Positions 18,589 through 30,187 of a DNA stretch of 44,760 nucleotides are shown here, one piece after another. The DNA lies in assembly GCF_001423495.1 (NCBI RefSeq), contig NZ_LMOG01000011.1, positions 1-44,760 of the forward strand, read 5' to 3'. Under the pieces are notes generated by a model. That model made no database searches. It saw nothing but the letters and a program-made list of their open reading frames with translations, and was not told where the DNA came from. This stretch comes from Xanthomonas sp. Leaf131 (GTDB lineage: Bacteria; Pseudomonadota; Gammaproteobacteria; Xanthomonadales; Xanthomonadaceae). Both the position numbers and the translations under genes were made by a program. How positions within the stretch are numbered: position 1 is the first letter of the stretch; each line of letters opens with the position of its first letter.

Positions 18589-20298
18589 ATGCGTCGCGTA
18601 CCTGTCTTGTTGATGTCTGCTCTGGTGCTGCTCGCGCCGCCGCTTGGTGCCGCCGACCGTGTCACCGGGCAGGCGTTCGCCACCCGTTCGGAAGTCATCG
18701 CCCCGCATGCGATGGCGGCCACCTCGCAGCCATTGGCGACCCAGATCGCGCTGGACGTGATGAAGGGCGGCGGCTCGGCGGTGGATGCAGCGATCGCTGC
18801 CAATGCCGCGCTGGGCTTGATGGAGCCGACCGGCAACGGGGTGGGCGGGGATCTGTTCGCCATCGTCTGGGACCCCAAGACCAATCAGCTCTACGGTTAC
18901 AACGGTTCGGGCCGCTCGCCCAAGTCGCTGACCCTGGCCGAGTTCCAGCGTCGCGGGCTGAAGGACATCCCGCCGACCGGCCCGCTGCCGGTGTCGGTGC
19001 CAGGCGCGGTGGATGGCTGGTTCGCGCTGCACGAGCGCTTCGGTCGCAAGCCGATGGCGCAGAACCTGGCGCCGGCGATCCGCTATGCCCGCGAAGGTCA
19101 CCCGGTGGCCGAGACCATTGCCTATTACTGGGACCGCTCGGTGCCACGGCTGTCGCAATACCCCGGCTTCAAGGAGCAGTTCACCATCGACGGGCATGCC
19201 CCGCGCAAGGGCGAGCTGTGGAAGAACCCGAACCTGGCCAATACCTTGCAGCAGATCGCCGACGGCGGCCGCGATGCGTTCTACAAGGGCGATATCGCCC
19301 GCACCATCGGCGCCTACTTCAAGGCCAATGGCGGCTATCTGAGTTATGAGGATCTGGCCAGCCACACCGGCGAATGGGTGGAGCCGGTGTCCACCAACTA
19401 CCGCGGCGTTGATGTGTGGGAGTTGCCGCCCAACAGCCAGGGCATTGCCGCGCTGCAGATGCTCAACATCCTGGAGGGCTACGACTTTTCCAAAATCCCG
19501 TTCGGCTCTGCCGAGCATGTGCACCTGTTCACCGAGGCCAAGAAACTGGCCTTCGCCGACCGCGCGCGCTTTTATGCGGACCCGACGTTCCAACCGGCGC
19601 CGTTGGCAAAGCTGATCTCCAAGGACTACGCCGCCCAGCGCGGCGCGCTGATTTCCATGGACAAGGCACTCAAGGAAGTGCAGCCGGGCACGCCCAAACA
19701 GCTGGAGGAGGGCGACACCATCTACATGACCGTGGCCGATGCCGACGGCATGATGGTGTCGTTGATCCAGTCCAACTACCGCGGCATGGGCAGCGGCATG
19801 GCGCCGCCGGGGCTGGGCTTCATCCTGCAGGACCGTGGCGAAATGTTCGTGCTCAAGAAGGACCATCCCAACGGCTATGCGCCGGGCAAGCGGCCGTTCC
19901 AGACCATCATTCCCGCCTTTGTGACCAAGGACGGCAAGCCGTGGCTGAGCTTCGGGGTAATGGGCGGGGCGATGCAGCCGCAGGGGCACGTACAGATCGT
20001 GATGAATCTGGTGGACTTCCATATGAATCTGCAGGAAGCCGGCGATGCGCCGCGCATCCAGCATGAAGGCTCCACCGAGCCGACCGGCCAGGCCACCGCG
20101 ATGAGCGATGGCGGCGAGGTCAATCTGGAAACCGGTTTTTCCTACGACACCATTCGCGCGTTGATGCGCAAAGGCCACCGGGTGATCTTTGCCGATGGCC
20201 CGTATGGCGGCTATCAGGCGATTGCACGCGATCCGGCCAACGGGGTGTATTACGGTGCCTCGGAAAGCCGCAAGGACGGGCAGGCTGCCGGTTACTGA
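18589..20298 (+). CDS. ggt: Gamma-glutamyltransferase (glutathione hydrolase), periplasmic
   Basis: This encodes 569 residues, an N-terminal nucleophile hydrolase that self-cleaves into large and small subunits and cleaves gamma-glutamyl bonds of glutathione in the periplasm. The ATG at 18589 begins a signal peptide (MRRVPVLLMSALVLLAPPLGA, cleavage near residue 21); the frame runs 39 codons further upstream without sense. The nucleophile is the Thr in EEGDT (about residue 377). The GNGVGGDLFAI, NYRGMGSG and ASESRKDGQA stretches are family-typical. It is divergent from the ilv leader; the chemoreceptor gene follows after 81 bp in the same direction. Confidence 0.95.
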   Translation: MRRVPVLLMSALVLLAPPLGAADRVTGQAFATRSEVIAPHAMAATSQPLATQIALDVMKGGGSAVDAAIAANAALGLMEPTGNGVGGDLFAIVWDPKTNQLYGYNGSGRSPKSLTLAEFQRRGLKDIPPTGPLPVSVPGAVDGWFALHERFGRKPMAQNLAPAIRYAREGHPVAETIAYYWDRSVPRLSQYPGFKEQFTIDGHAPRKGELWKNPNLANTLQQIADGGRDAFYKGDIARTIGAYFKANGGYLSYEDLASHTGEWVEPVSTNYRGVDVWELPPNSQGIAALQMLNILEGYDFSKIPFGSAEHVHLFTEAKKLAFADRARFYADPTFQPAPLAKLISKDYAAQRGALISMDKALKEVQPGTPKQLEEGDTIYMTVADADGMMVSLIQSNYRGMGSGMAPPGLGFILQDRGEMFVLKKDHPNGYAPGKRPFQTIIPAFVTKDGKPWLSFGVMGGAMQPQGHVQIVMNLVDFHMNLQEAGDAPRIQHEGSTEPTGQATAMSDGGEVNLETGFSYDTIRALMRKGHRVIFADGPYGGYQAIARDPANGVYYGASESRKDGQAAGY

Positions 20299-20379
20299 GC
20301 AAGCGTTCTGCGGGTGCGTCGCGCCGCTCAATTCCAGCTGCAGCGCGCCGCTAACGATGGTGATGGATTAGGAATTCCC

Positions 20380-22218
20380 ATGAGCTCGATGCAACAGCCC
20401 GATCTGCCGTCGCACACCCGCGCGGCCGTGCTTCCCGATGCACCGGTCGCCTTGCTGCGGCTATCGGCCGAGGCGTGTCTGGTGGCCTGCAACCGCGCCG
20501 GCCTGGATGTCCTGGGCAAGACCGCCAGCGAGCTGCAAGGCGCGCCGGCATCAACGCTGTGGGGATTGAGCGCAGCCGATCTGGTCGGCGAAGACGGCGT
20601 GTGGGCCGCTCCGGGCGACGACCCGGCCCGGCGCGTGCGCTATGTGCGCGATCGCGAGCACGGTGGCTGGATGCTGTCGCTGCCGCATGTGGAAACCGCG
20701 ATTTTGCTGCGCGAAGCCACCCGCCTGGCCGAAGACAGCCGGCCGGTGCCGATCTCGCCGCTGCTGCAGCCGTTGGTGGCGCGCCTGCAGGCCGAGCACG
20801 AAGACCGCACCGTGCTGGAACGTACCGCACAGGCGCTGGCCGGTTGCGAGCTGGAACTGTTGTTGCCGCCCGGGTTGGCTGAGTCCGAGATGGGCCGCCG
20901 GCTGCAGGCCGGTTTCGGCAATCTGGCCGAAGCGATCCGCCAGGCGGTTGCGCTGTCGGTGCAGATCGCCGCCGAAGTGCCGCCGCTGGTCGCCGAAAAC
21001 GACGAGATGGTGCGCCAGTCGCAGGCGCAGACCGAAGCACTGGACGGCGCGCGTACGGCGGTGGAGCGGCTGTCGTCGAGCCTGCAGGACGTCAACGCCG
21101 ATCTGGCACAGGTCATCGCGTTGGCCGCCAGTGCCGATGAAAGCGCACGTCAGGGCGTGGCCGCCGCACATGCGCTGGGCCAGGCCATGCATGAAGTGGA
21201 ACGGCGCGCGGCGCGTGCCGGCGAGGTCATCGAAGTCATCGATTCGGTGGCCTTCCAGACCAATATTCTGTCGATCAACGCCAGCATCGAAGCCGCGCAT
21301 GCCGGCAATGCCGGGCGTGGCTTTGCGGTGGTCGCCACCGAGATCCGCCGCCTGGCCGAACGTGCCGCAGCGGCAGCGCGCGACGTGCGCGCGATCCTGG
21401 CCGAAACCAGTGCCGCAGTGGGCGAGGGCGCGGCCTCCGCGCGCGGCACCGAAGCGGTGCTCGATGGCATCACCCGCGTGCTCGGCCAGGCCAGCAGCGC
21501 GATGACCACGGTGGCCGGGCGTATCCAGGCGCAGGACAGCGAGATTCGCGGCATCGAAAGCGCCGTGGATGGCGTAGTGGCCCTGGGGCGCAGCAACTTG
21601 CAGCACGCCGCGCATGTGGCCGAACGCAGCGAAGCGCTGGAGCGCGGTACCGAAACCCTGCGCGATTGCGTGGGCCTGTTCCGCTTGCCGGCCGACCCGC
21701 TGAAGGTGCCCAGGCACGCACGCGTCAAGGAACTGGCCGTTGCCACTGCGGGCAAGATCGGCACCGCATTGGCGCAGGCCATCGCACGCGGCCAGATCGA
21801 CGAAGCGTCGCTGTTCGCACGCACCTACACGCCGATTGCCGGCGTGGAGCCGCCCAAGTTCAGTACCGATTTCGACGCGCTTTGCGACGAGGTGTTACCT
21901 GCCTTGCAGGAGCCGCTGCTGGACGCCCATCCCTGGATCGTGTTCGCCATCTGCGCCAATCCCGACGGCTATGTGCCCACCCACAATCTGCGCTTCACCC
22001 AGCCGCTGACCGGCGATCCCAAGCGCGATCTGGTCGGTAACCGCACCAAGCGCAAATTCACCGACCGCGTCGGCCGTAGCGTGGGTGCGCATACCGACCC
22101 TTATCGTTTGCAGGTGTATCGCCGCGACACGGGCCAGATCATGTTCGACCTGTCGGCACCGATCTTCGTTGGCCGCAAGCACTGGGGCGGTTTGCGGGTG
22201 GGCTATACGTTGGAATGA
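20380..22218 (+). CDS. Soluble methyl-accepting chemotaxis-like protein with PAS and C-terminal sensor
   Basis: This encodes 612 residues with no signal peptide or membrane helix. Order: a PAS-like N-terminus ([26 protein letters not shown]), a helical linker, the chemoreceptor signalling hairpin with tip [18 protein letters not shown] then [19 protein letters not shown] (about residues 285-330), and a C-terminal domain of about 160 residues. That last domain carries [24 protein letters not shown] and [17 protein letters not shown], a module often found at the C-terminus of cytoplasmic chemoreceptors. It likely signals to CheA/CheW on an internal cue. ATG 20380 has AGGA seven bases upstream. 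The ligand is unknown. Confidence 0.9.
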   Translation: MSSMQQPDLPSHTRAAVLPDAPVALLRLSAEACLVACNRAGLDVLGKTASELQGAPASTLWGLSAADLVGEDGVWAAPGDDPARRVRYVRDREHGGWMLSLPHVETAILLREATRLAEDSRPVPISPLLQPLVARLQAEHEDRTVLERTAQALAGCELELLLPPGLAESEMGRRLQAGFGNLAEAIRQAVALSVQIAAEVPPLVAENDEMVRQSQAQTEALDGARTAVERLSSSLQDVNADLAQVIALAASADESARQGVAAAHALGQAMHEVERRAARAGEVIEVIDSVAFQTNILSINASIEAAHAGNAGRGFAVVATEIRRLAERAAAAARDVRAILAETSAAVGEGAASARGTEAVLDGITRVLGQASSAMTTVAGRIQAQDSEIRGIESAVDGVVALGRSNLQHAAHVAERSEALERGTETLRDCVGLFRLPADPLKVPRHARVKELAVATAGKIGTALAQAIARGQIDEASLFARTYTPIAGVEPPKFSTDFDALCDEVLPALQEPLLDAHPWIVFAICANPDGYVPTHNLRFTQPLTGDPKRDLVGNRTKRKFTDRVGRSVGAHTDPYRLQVYRRDTGQIMFDLSAPIFVGRKHWGGLRVGYTLE

Positions 22219-22270
22219 CGTGGCGTGGCGGCGAGAGAAAGTTTTCGTAGTGCATGTGTGTGCAAACTTC

Positions 22271-22298
22271 AAAAAAAAAGCCGCCGAAGATCGGCGGC
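22271..22298 (-). terminator. Second leftward intrinsic terminator
   Basis: On the minus strand GCCGCCGA / TCGGCGGC is followed by nine T. It is a textbook terminator for leftward transcription, although another terminator lies 130 bp upstream. It may back up the TonB-receptor remnant terminator or stop an unannotated transcript. Confidence 0.8.
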
Positions 22299-22425
22299 AG
22301 GGAGAGAGAGCAGGTTTCTTGTTGTAGTGACTGCAGGCTAGCGGTGCGATGTGCCGTGGACATGTCCTTGCATGCCGCCATCGCCGTGCTGCGTGCCAAG
22401 TGGCCGCTTGCGTGTCAGCGCTGGC

Positions 22426-22460
22426 ATAAACACAACGGCCTCCCGAAGGCGGCCGTTGTG
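22426..22460 (-). terminator. Terminator of the TonB-dependent receptor remnant
   Basis: Ten-base perfect arms CACAACGGCC / GGCCGTTGTG are followed by TTTAT on the minus strand, 47 bp past the receptor stop. Confidence 0.78.
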
Positions 22461-22507
22461 ACAACACGCGTATCCAGCCAGCGGCTCGGCGCGTCGACAG
22501 CGGCAGA

Positions 22508-24006
22508 TCAGAAACGCTGGGTGTACTGCAGATAGCTGTAGCGCCCCGGGATGGCGTAGGCCGAATCGAACGAGTTGGCAGAGGCGCTGAGCACCACCGG
22601 CGGTTCGCGGTCGAAGACGTTGTTCAAACCCACCCGCACAGTGGCATTCCACGGCAGCTGATAAGACACCTGCATATCGTTGAACGCGGTCGCCGCGACG
22701 TGGCGATAGTTGCCGCTGTCATCCAGCTCCGAGTCGTCGTCCTTCATGCCGGAGTAGTAACGCACGGCCCAGTTGGCGGCCAGCTTGCCGTAGCTCCAGT
22801 CCAGGGTGAGCGTGCCGCGCGTGCGCCAGTTTGGGTTATCGGTGTGGTAGATGCCGTTGTAGCTCTCCCAGGCCGAATTGTCGTCCTGCTTCTGCTCGTT
22901 GACGGCTACGTAGGTCGAATCCAGCGTAAGCATGAACTGGCCGACCGCAGTTTCCGGCAGTTTGTAGCGTGCGGTGAAGTCGTAGCCTTGCATGCGTTCT
23001 GCTGCGAGGGTTGGCGGCGGTTGTAGAGCCCATCGAACTTGAAGCGCACGTTGTCGGTGAGTGCGTAGTTGCCTTGCACATAGAGCGCATCGCGCTTCTG
23101 CGGCGTGACCAGATAATTGTCCTTGGCGTAGTTGTAGCCGTATTCGGCTGTATTGAAGGCGGTGTATTGGTCCAGGCCGTAGCGCGGATAGGTGCTGTCG
23201 CCGCTGGCCGTTGCGCTGCCGGGCAGCACGGTCCACGCGCCACTGGTGCCACCGGCGCGCAGGCGGCCACTGGCCGAATAGCTGCTGTAGGCAGACGAAC
23301 CGGCGCCGTACACCGGCTCTGCGGATATTTCGCGATCGCCGGCCATCACCGCATCTTCGGTGACGCTCGACAGACCGATCACCAGATTGCTGCGCTCGCT
23401 GGTGGCGCCCACGGTGGCATCAAACGAAGTGCGCTGGCCATCGCCCTGACCGTACTGGCCAACGTAGGCGTTGACTTCGGCACCGTCGAAATCGCTGCGG
23501 GTGATGATGTTGACCACACCGGCGATGGCATCGGAGCCATAGATCGACGAGGCGCCGTCCTTGAGCACTTCCACGCGCTCCACGATCGCCGAGGGAATGG
23601 TGTTCAGATCCACCGAACCGGACAGGCCCGACACCCAGCGCCGTCCGTTGACCAGCACCAAGGTGCGCGATGCACCCAGGTTGCGCAGGCTCACCGTGGC
23701 CGAGCCATCGCCACCGTTGTTGACGGTGGAGTTCATGGTCGCGCCGTTGGAGGGAATGCGCTTGAGCACGTCGGCCACCGAGGTCAGGCCCTGCTTTTCG
23801 ATGTCCTGTCGCGTGAGGACCAACATCGGTTGCGAATTTTCCACATCGACCGAGCGGATGCGCGAGCCGGTGACTTTGATCTTGTCCAGGTTGGTCGGGC
23901 TCTTGTCGGGCTGTTCCTGTGCAGCGGCGACATTGCTGATGCAAAAGCCAATAGCGAGCGCTAGCGCGCCACGGCGCATGGCCGGGTGGAGCGGGGACAT
24001 AGTCAT
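22508..24006 (-). pseudogene. TonB-dependent receptor remnant (internal deletion plus frameshift)
   Basis: The N-terminal part (start 24006, MTMSPLHPAMRRG) has a signal peptide and a complete plug domain: KIKVTGSRIRSVDVENSQPM, SLRNLGASRTLVLVNGRRW, VEVLKDGASSIYGSDAIAGVVN. It reads through the first barrel strands to FKFDGLYNRRQPSQ. At about 22998-23015 the frame shifts and continues as ERMQGYDFTARYKLPET to a proper C-terminal aromatic (YTQRF). Compared with the intact receptor at 30188-33076, roughly 450 barrel residues are missing at this point. Both edges read as genuine coding sequence, so a deletion is likelier than a simple sequencing slip. The product, if made, could not form a barrel. 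Confidence 0.88.
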
Positions 24007-24290
24007 GTGTACGGCGGTTCCCTGTAGAGGAGGAGCGGCGAAGCGATCCCCGTTGAGTGACACCGACATGGGCGCGTTGTCATCTGCGCGACACGACGGC
24101 TTAGCGGGAATTTAACGAGCGGGTGTCGCCACCGTTTTTCGCAAATCGGCGCCGTGTTGCGGCGCGACGCGCGCAATGCGTGGACGCGCCATGCAATGCC
24201 GGTGCGACGCTGCGCGTGTGCCTGGTTGACCTGCGATGACGCGTGCGGACACATGTCGCGAGCGGGTGCGATGTGGTTTAATCGCCGCCG

Positions 24291-26375
<2,085 letters not shown>

Positions 26376-26540
26376 CAACCGAGTGCGGCAAGTTTCGGTC
26401 GCGTAAACGTAACGCCGCTTAGGAAAAATTCAGCTTCGCGCAGTGCAGATCGCGTCGCAGTACGCAAGTGCCACGGCGCGACCTGTCTGCAAACGGTTAC
26501 AGCGCGTCAGCATTTCAGGGGATTTACCTGAATCGCAGAT
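26376..26540. other. Intergenic DNA after thiC
   Basis: No gene or clear rightward terminator is seen between the thiC stop and the leftward hairpin at 26541. The segment contains short imperfect dyads only. Confidence 0.4.
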
Positions 26541-26564
26541 AAAAAAATCGCGCCAAAGGCGCGA
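26541..26564 (-). terminator. Leftward intrinsic terminator without an annotated gene
   Basis: On the minus strand TCGCGCC-ttt-GGCGCGA is followed by TTTTTTT. Both flanking genes run rightward, so it must end an unannotated leftward transcript or insulate thiC. Confidence 0.75.
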
Positions 26565-26579
26565 AGGGGAACGTCGTAA

Positions 26580-26675
26580 TTATTTGAATTCGTCGGCGAG
26601 AGAGAGAGCCTGACGTCGCCACCTGTCGTAGGAAGCAACGAGGCATAGCGTAAAATTTGCACCAAGTGGATGCAT
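26580..26675 (-). CDS. Possible 31-residue small ORF ahead of the leftward terminator
   Basis: ATG 26675 to TAA 26580 encodes MHPLGANFTLCLVASYDRWRRQALSLADEFK. It ends 15 bp before the terminator at 26541-26564, which is what makes it noteworthy. There is no good ribosome site and no recognised family. The same frame is open much further upstream across the regulator gene, but that is an antisense shadow. It could equally be a small RNA. Confidence 0.25.
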   Translation of the reverse strand: MHPLGANFTLCLVASYDRWRRQALSLADEFK

Positions 26676-26771
26676 GACACAGTCGGTCGTGGTCCTTTGC
26701 TGAATTTGGCGCTTCGCGCATTTTGCGCGATGCGTTCTTTGTCGTCCTTGTATGCCAGCGTTCTGTTGCCG

Positions 26772-29135
26772 ATGAGTGTTTCTTCCGCTAATGCAATGCC
26801 ATCGGGCCGGCTGCGTGTCGGTCAGTGCGTGGTCGACGTTGCCTCGCGCGAGGTGCACGTTTCTGGTGCAAAGCGTGCAGTGCGTTTGGCGCCCAAATCG
26901 TTGGCAGTGCTGCTGACCCTGGCGCGACAGCCGGGCCAGGTGGTCACGCGCGAGCAGTTGCTCGCCGAGGTATGGCCGGACACCTTGCCCAGCAACGATG
27001 TGGTGACCCAGGCAGTGACGCAGCTGCGCAAGGCGTTTGCCAGCAGCGGCAGCCAGCGGTCCGAGTACATCGAGACGATTGCCAAGACCGGGTATCGCCT
27101 GATGGCGCCGCTGGCGTGGGAGGCGCGCACCGATGCCGCGGCGACGTTGATGCAGACGAGTTCCTCGCTGGAGCCGCCTGGCGTACAACAGTCCGCGCAG
27201 GCGGCACCGATCGCGACAGATGAGCCCAGCGCTGCGGCTGAGACCAATGACTCCCTGCCACATCAGGCGGCAACGCCATCGCCTGCTGCGGCAGTGACGC
27301 CGCGCCGGCGTCGCTGGATGGCTCTGGCCTTTGCGGGCCTGGCGCTGGTGGTGGTGCTCGGCCTTGCGGCACGCACGTTGTGGCTGCGTGCGCCGGCAAT
27401 CGATGTCGCAACGTCCACCGCTGTTCCGGGCAGCCCCAAGCGGCCGTACCAGGTCATCACTGCGGGGGGCGGATTCGATCTCACGCCCAGCCTGTCGCCC
27501 GACGGCAGCATGGTGGCCTACGCCTCGCTGACCAATGATCGGCCAGGGACGTCGATCCTGGTCAAGACGACCGACAACGCATATCCGCGCGTGCTGGAAA
27601 CCCCGGCACCCGGCGTGTCCGACAGATTGCCCGCGTGGTCGCCGGATGGACGCGAAATTGCGTTCTCCCGGCAGGCGCCGGATGGCAGCTGCAGGATCAT
27701 GATCGCCGCTGCGGCAGGTCAGTCCGCAGCGCGTGAGGTGGTCCGTTGCGATGGCGCGGACATGCTCAGTTTCAGCTGGTCTCCCGACGGCCGTGCGTTG
27801 TTGTTCGGCAGCATGACCGGCGCGCAAGGCGCGCCCCGAATCCGGCGTCTGGATCTTGAGACCGGGCAATGGCAGGGATTGACGTACAGCGCGCAACCGA
27901 CCGACTTCGACTACGCACCGCGCTATTCCCCGGACGGGCAATGGATTGTGTTTCTGCGCAATCCGCAGCTGGGTGATTTGTGGCGGATACCCGCGCAAGG
28001 CGGCAGCGCGGAGCGATTGACCCACGACAATGCCGATATCCGTGGTTGGAGCTGGTTGCCGGACGGCAGTGGGCTGATCTTCGGGCGTCGCGTAGATAGC
28101 GAAGCGCGTTTGTATCGGCTCGATCTGGTCGCTCGCAGCCTGCACGATGTGGGCGTGGACGATGCGCAGGCGCCGGACGTAGCGCACGGGCATCTGGTTT
28201 TCGTGCAGCGCAAGCCGCAATTCGGCGTGTATCAGGTCATCCACGACCCAATGAACGGTGGTTACATCCGGCGTCGTCTGTTTCCTTCCAGTGGGCGCGA
28301 CGACCAACCGATGATCGCGCCCGATGGGCGCCAGCTCATCTTCGCGTCTAATCGCTCCGGTGCGTACGGATTGTGGTGGGGCGATGTCGGCAAACCTGGC
28401 TCGATGCGGTTGATCGAAGGGATCCGCCCGGATGCGCGACAGGCGGCCGACTGGTCGGCCGACTCGCGGCAGGTGCTGGTCAGCGGCAGCGATGCCGATG
28501 GGCACGCTGCACTGTTCGAAGTGACGCCGGGCACCGGCAAGGCGGTGCGTCTGCCGGTGCCGCAGGCGCGGCCATTGCAGGCGATCCATCTTCCCGATCC
28601 CAATCGCGTGCTGGTCGTTGCTGCAGCCGACGATGGGCATAGCTTTGCCACGCTGTACGACCGCAGCACCCGTCCTTGGCGTGCGCTGGCCGCGCTGCAG
28701 GATGTTTCGCAAGTGCGCCTGGACCACGTCAGCGGGCAATTGTTGTTTACGCATCTGAGCGGGGCAGGGCTATGGCAGATTGCACCGACCCTAGCCGCCG
28801 ACACCGTGCAACCGGTCGATGCGCAGCAACCATCGCGTTGGCGCTATCGCAGTTGGGCGCCGGGAGCCCAGGGTCAGGTGCATTACCTGGCGTCCAATGA
28901 CAGTTGCGCGACATATGACAGCACGCTTGGCGGCGGCCGGGCGCAGTGCCTGGATGCGGCCAAGTTCACCACCATCAACGGTTTCAGCCTGGATCAGCGC
29001 AGCGGTGCGATGTATCTGGCGCTGGCTGAGGAGGATGGCAGCGCAATCGCCTACATGCCGCTGCCGGAGCATCCATCGGTGCCGGTCGGATTCATTTCCA
29101 ACGTGTTGATGATGTTGAGAAAAGTGGCCTCGTAA
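26772..29135 (+). CDS. Membrane-anchored winged-helix regulator with PD40/TolB-like propeller
   Basis: This encodes about 787 residues from ATG 26772; starts at 26730 and 26796 are alternatives, and none has a strong ribosome site. An OmpR/CadC-type winged helix comes first (LAPKSLAVLLTLARQPGQVVTREQL, EVWPD, DVVTQAVTQLRKAF, ETIAKTGYRLM). A Pro/Ala linker follows, then one membrane helix (WMALAFAGLALVVVLGLAA), then a periplasmic propeller of PD40 blades (LSPDGSMVAYAS, WSPDGREIAFSR, YSPDGQWIVFLR). This is the CadC/ToxR layout: one-step membrane signalling to DNA. The adjoining AraC gene and TonB receptor suggest nutrient or carbohydrate sensing, but the ligand is unknown. Confidence 0.88.
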   Translation: MSVSSANAMPSGRLRVGQCVVDVASREVHVSGAKRAVRLAPKSLAVLLTLARQPGQVVTREQLLAEVWPDTLPSNDVVTQAVTQLRKAFASSGSQRSEYIETIAKTGYRLMAPLAWEARTDAAATLMQTSSSLEPPGVQQSAQAAPIATDEPSAAAETNDSLPHQAATPSPAAAVTPRRRRWMALAFAGLALVVVLGLAARTLWLRAPAIDVATSTAVPGSPKRPYQVITAGGGFDLTPSLSPDGSMVAYASLTNDRPGTSILVKTTDNAYPRVLETPAPGVSDRLPAWSPDGREIAFSRQAPDGSCRIMIAAAAGQSAAREVVRCDGADMLSFSWSPDGRALLFGSMTGAQGAPRIRRLDLETGQWQGLTYSAQPTDFDYAPRYSPDGQWIVFLRNPQLGDLWRIPAQGGSAERLTHDNADIRGWSWLPDGSGLIFGRRVDSEARLYRLDLVARSLHDVGVDDAQAPDVAHGHLVFVQRKPQFGVYQVIHDPMNGGYIRRRLFPSSGRDDQPMIAPDGRQLIFASNRSGAYGLWWGDVGKPGSMRLIEGIRPDARQAADWSADSRQVLVSGSDADGHAALFEVTPGTGKAVRLPVPQARPLQAIHLPDPNRVLVVAAADDGHSFATLYDRSTRPWRALAALQDVSQVRLDHVSGQLLFTHLSGAGLWQIAPTLAADTVQPVDAQQPSRWRYRSWAPGAQGQVHYLASNDSCATYDSTLGGGRAQCLDAAKFTTINGFSLDQRSGAMYLALAEEDGSAIAYMPLPEHPSVPVGFISNVLMMLRKVAS

Positions 29136-29194
29136 CTCCTTCGGAAAGGCTTCGTGGCAATTTCGGCAGACTTTCGTCGAAACGTCCTGACTCA

Positions 29195-29210
29195 CGCCAG
29201 ATTCGGCAAA
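29195..29210 (+). promoter_or_regulatory. Candidate operator, copy 1 (CGCCAGATTCGGCAAA)
   Basis: This 16-bp sequence occurs again, exactly, at 30078-30093. Copy 1 ends 35 bp before the AraC-type gene. A partial copy (TTTCGGCAGA) sits at 29161-29170, 40 bp to the left, about four helical turns. Binding by the AraC protein is inference. Confidence 0.5.
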
Positions 29211-29245
29211 ACACTACGCCCTCTTTTGTACAAGGGGCTGCCAAC

Positions 29246-30139
29246 ATGCAACAGGTCATCACTGCCGATCGCGGGCTTGCACTGTGCCTGGACAGTGCCA
29301 GCGACTCGACATCGACCACCTGTCTGGCGGTCTCGCGTCTGGGCAGCATCCGCACCACCGCTGCGACATTCACCTTGTGGGTGCAGTTGCGTGGCCGTGC
29401 CTGGGTTGAGTCCAAGGAGGGCCGTTTCCGGCTGCGCGCCGGCGACTGGATCGCCTTCGACAAGGATTCGCATCCCACCGTGCAGGCAGATCGCAGCGCG
29501 TTGTGCGTTGGCGTCAGCCTGGATGGAAACAGCCTGCAGTCGTTGGCCGAGTTGACCGACGCCACGCTGTATCCGGGACGTAGCCAATTGTCCCGCAGCG
29601 ACCTGCGTATTGCGCTGCGGCTGTGGCGCCGTGCGGCACTGCAGAGCGGCAGCGCGTCGGCGCGCCCGCTGTTGCTGCATCTGGCCGCGATGCAGCGCGA
29701 CTTCGTCGAGCAGGAGCAGCGTTGTCCAGGTCGCTCGCGCAGCCGCCGGCGCCAGGTCTTCGGCCGCATGCAGCGCGCCCGGCTCTATCTGGAAGGCAAC
29801 AGCGACCGTGTGGTGCGCATCAGCGAACTGGCGCAGCTGACCAACTTCTCCAGCTGGTATGTATCCAAGACCTTCCAGAGCCTGTACGAAGAAAGCCCGC
29901 AGGCCTTGTCGGCACGCTTGCGCCTGGAGCGGGCCTCGGATTTGCTCCGCGATACCTCGATGATGATCGGCGAGGTTGCGGCCGCCAGCGGGTTCGACAA
30001 TTGCTGCAGCTTCGCACGCGCATTTCGTGCGCGTTTCGGGGTCTCTGCATCGCGTTACCGGGAACAGACGACCAATCCGCCAGATTCGGCAAAGCCACGT
30101 AGCGTGACGCGCAAAGCGACGGCGTTCACGCAAACGTAA
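29246..30139 (+). CDS. AraC family transcriptional regulator
   Basis: This 297-residue protein has a cupin-like N-terminal part (GRAWVESKEGRFRLRAGDW) and two C-terminal helix-turn-helices in AraC style (ISELAQLTNFSSWYVSKTF, about residue 191 on; IGEVAAASGFDNCCSFARAFRARFG near 241-265, ending VSASRYR). ATG 29246 has AAGGGG eight bases before it. It is 48 bp upstream of the TonB receptor gene in the same direction, so it probably regulates it and itself. An exact 16-bp sequence (29195-29210 and 30078-30093) occurs upstream of both genes and is a good candidate binding site. Confidence 0.92.
   Translation: MQQVITADRGLALCLDSASDSTSTTCLAVSRLGSIRTTAATFTLWVQLRGRAWVESKEGRFRLRAGDWIAFDKDSHPTVQADRSALCVGVSLDGNSLQSLAELTDATLYPGRSQLSRSDLRIALRLWRRAALQSGSASARPLLLHLAAMQRDFVEQEQRCPGRSRSRRRQVFGRMQRARLYLEGNSDRVVRISELAQLTNFSSWYVSKTFQSLYEESPQALSARLRLERASDLLRDTSMMIGEVAAASGFDNCCSFARAFRARFGVSASRYREQTTNPPDSAKPRSVTRKATAFTQT
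30078..30093 (+). promoter_or_regulatory. Candidate operator, copy 2 (CGCCAGATTCGGCAAA)
   Basis: This is an exact copy of 29195-29210, located inside the 3' end of the AraC-type coding sequence and 94 bp before the TonB-receptor ATG, where a promoter for that gene would lie. Confidence 0.5.
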
Positions 30140-30187
30140 TTTGCACAGGGGCGCTTAACGCGCCACTAACGAACCCTGGAGAGATTG

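Noticed and set aside
22906..23236. Receptor break explained as a one-base sequencing error
   Set aside because: A single indel would restore the frame but not the roughly 450 missing barrel residues; the two halves join plug-proximal strands directly to the last strands.
26580..28754. 724-codon open frame on the minus strand
   Set aside because: It is antisense to the winged-helix/PD40 regulator, with Arg/His/Gln-rich composition and no domain. It is a high-GC shadow frame. Only its last 31 codons are mentioned separately, because a terminator follows.
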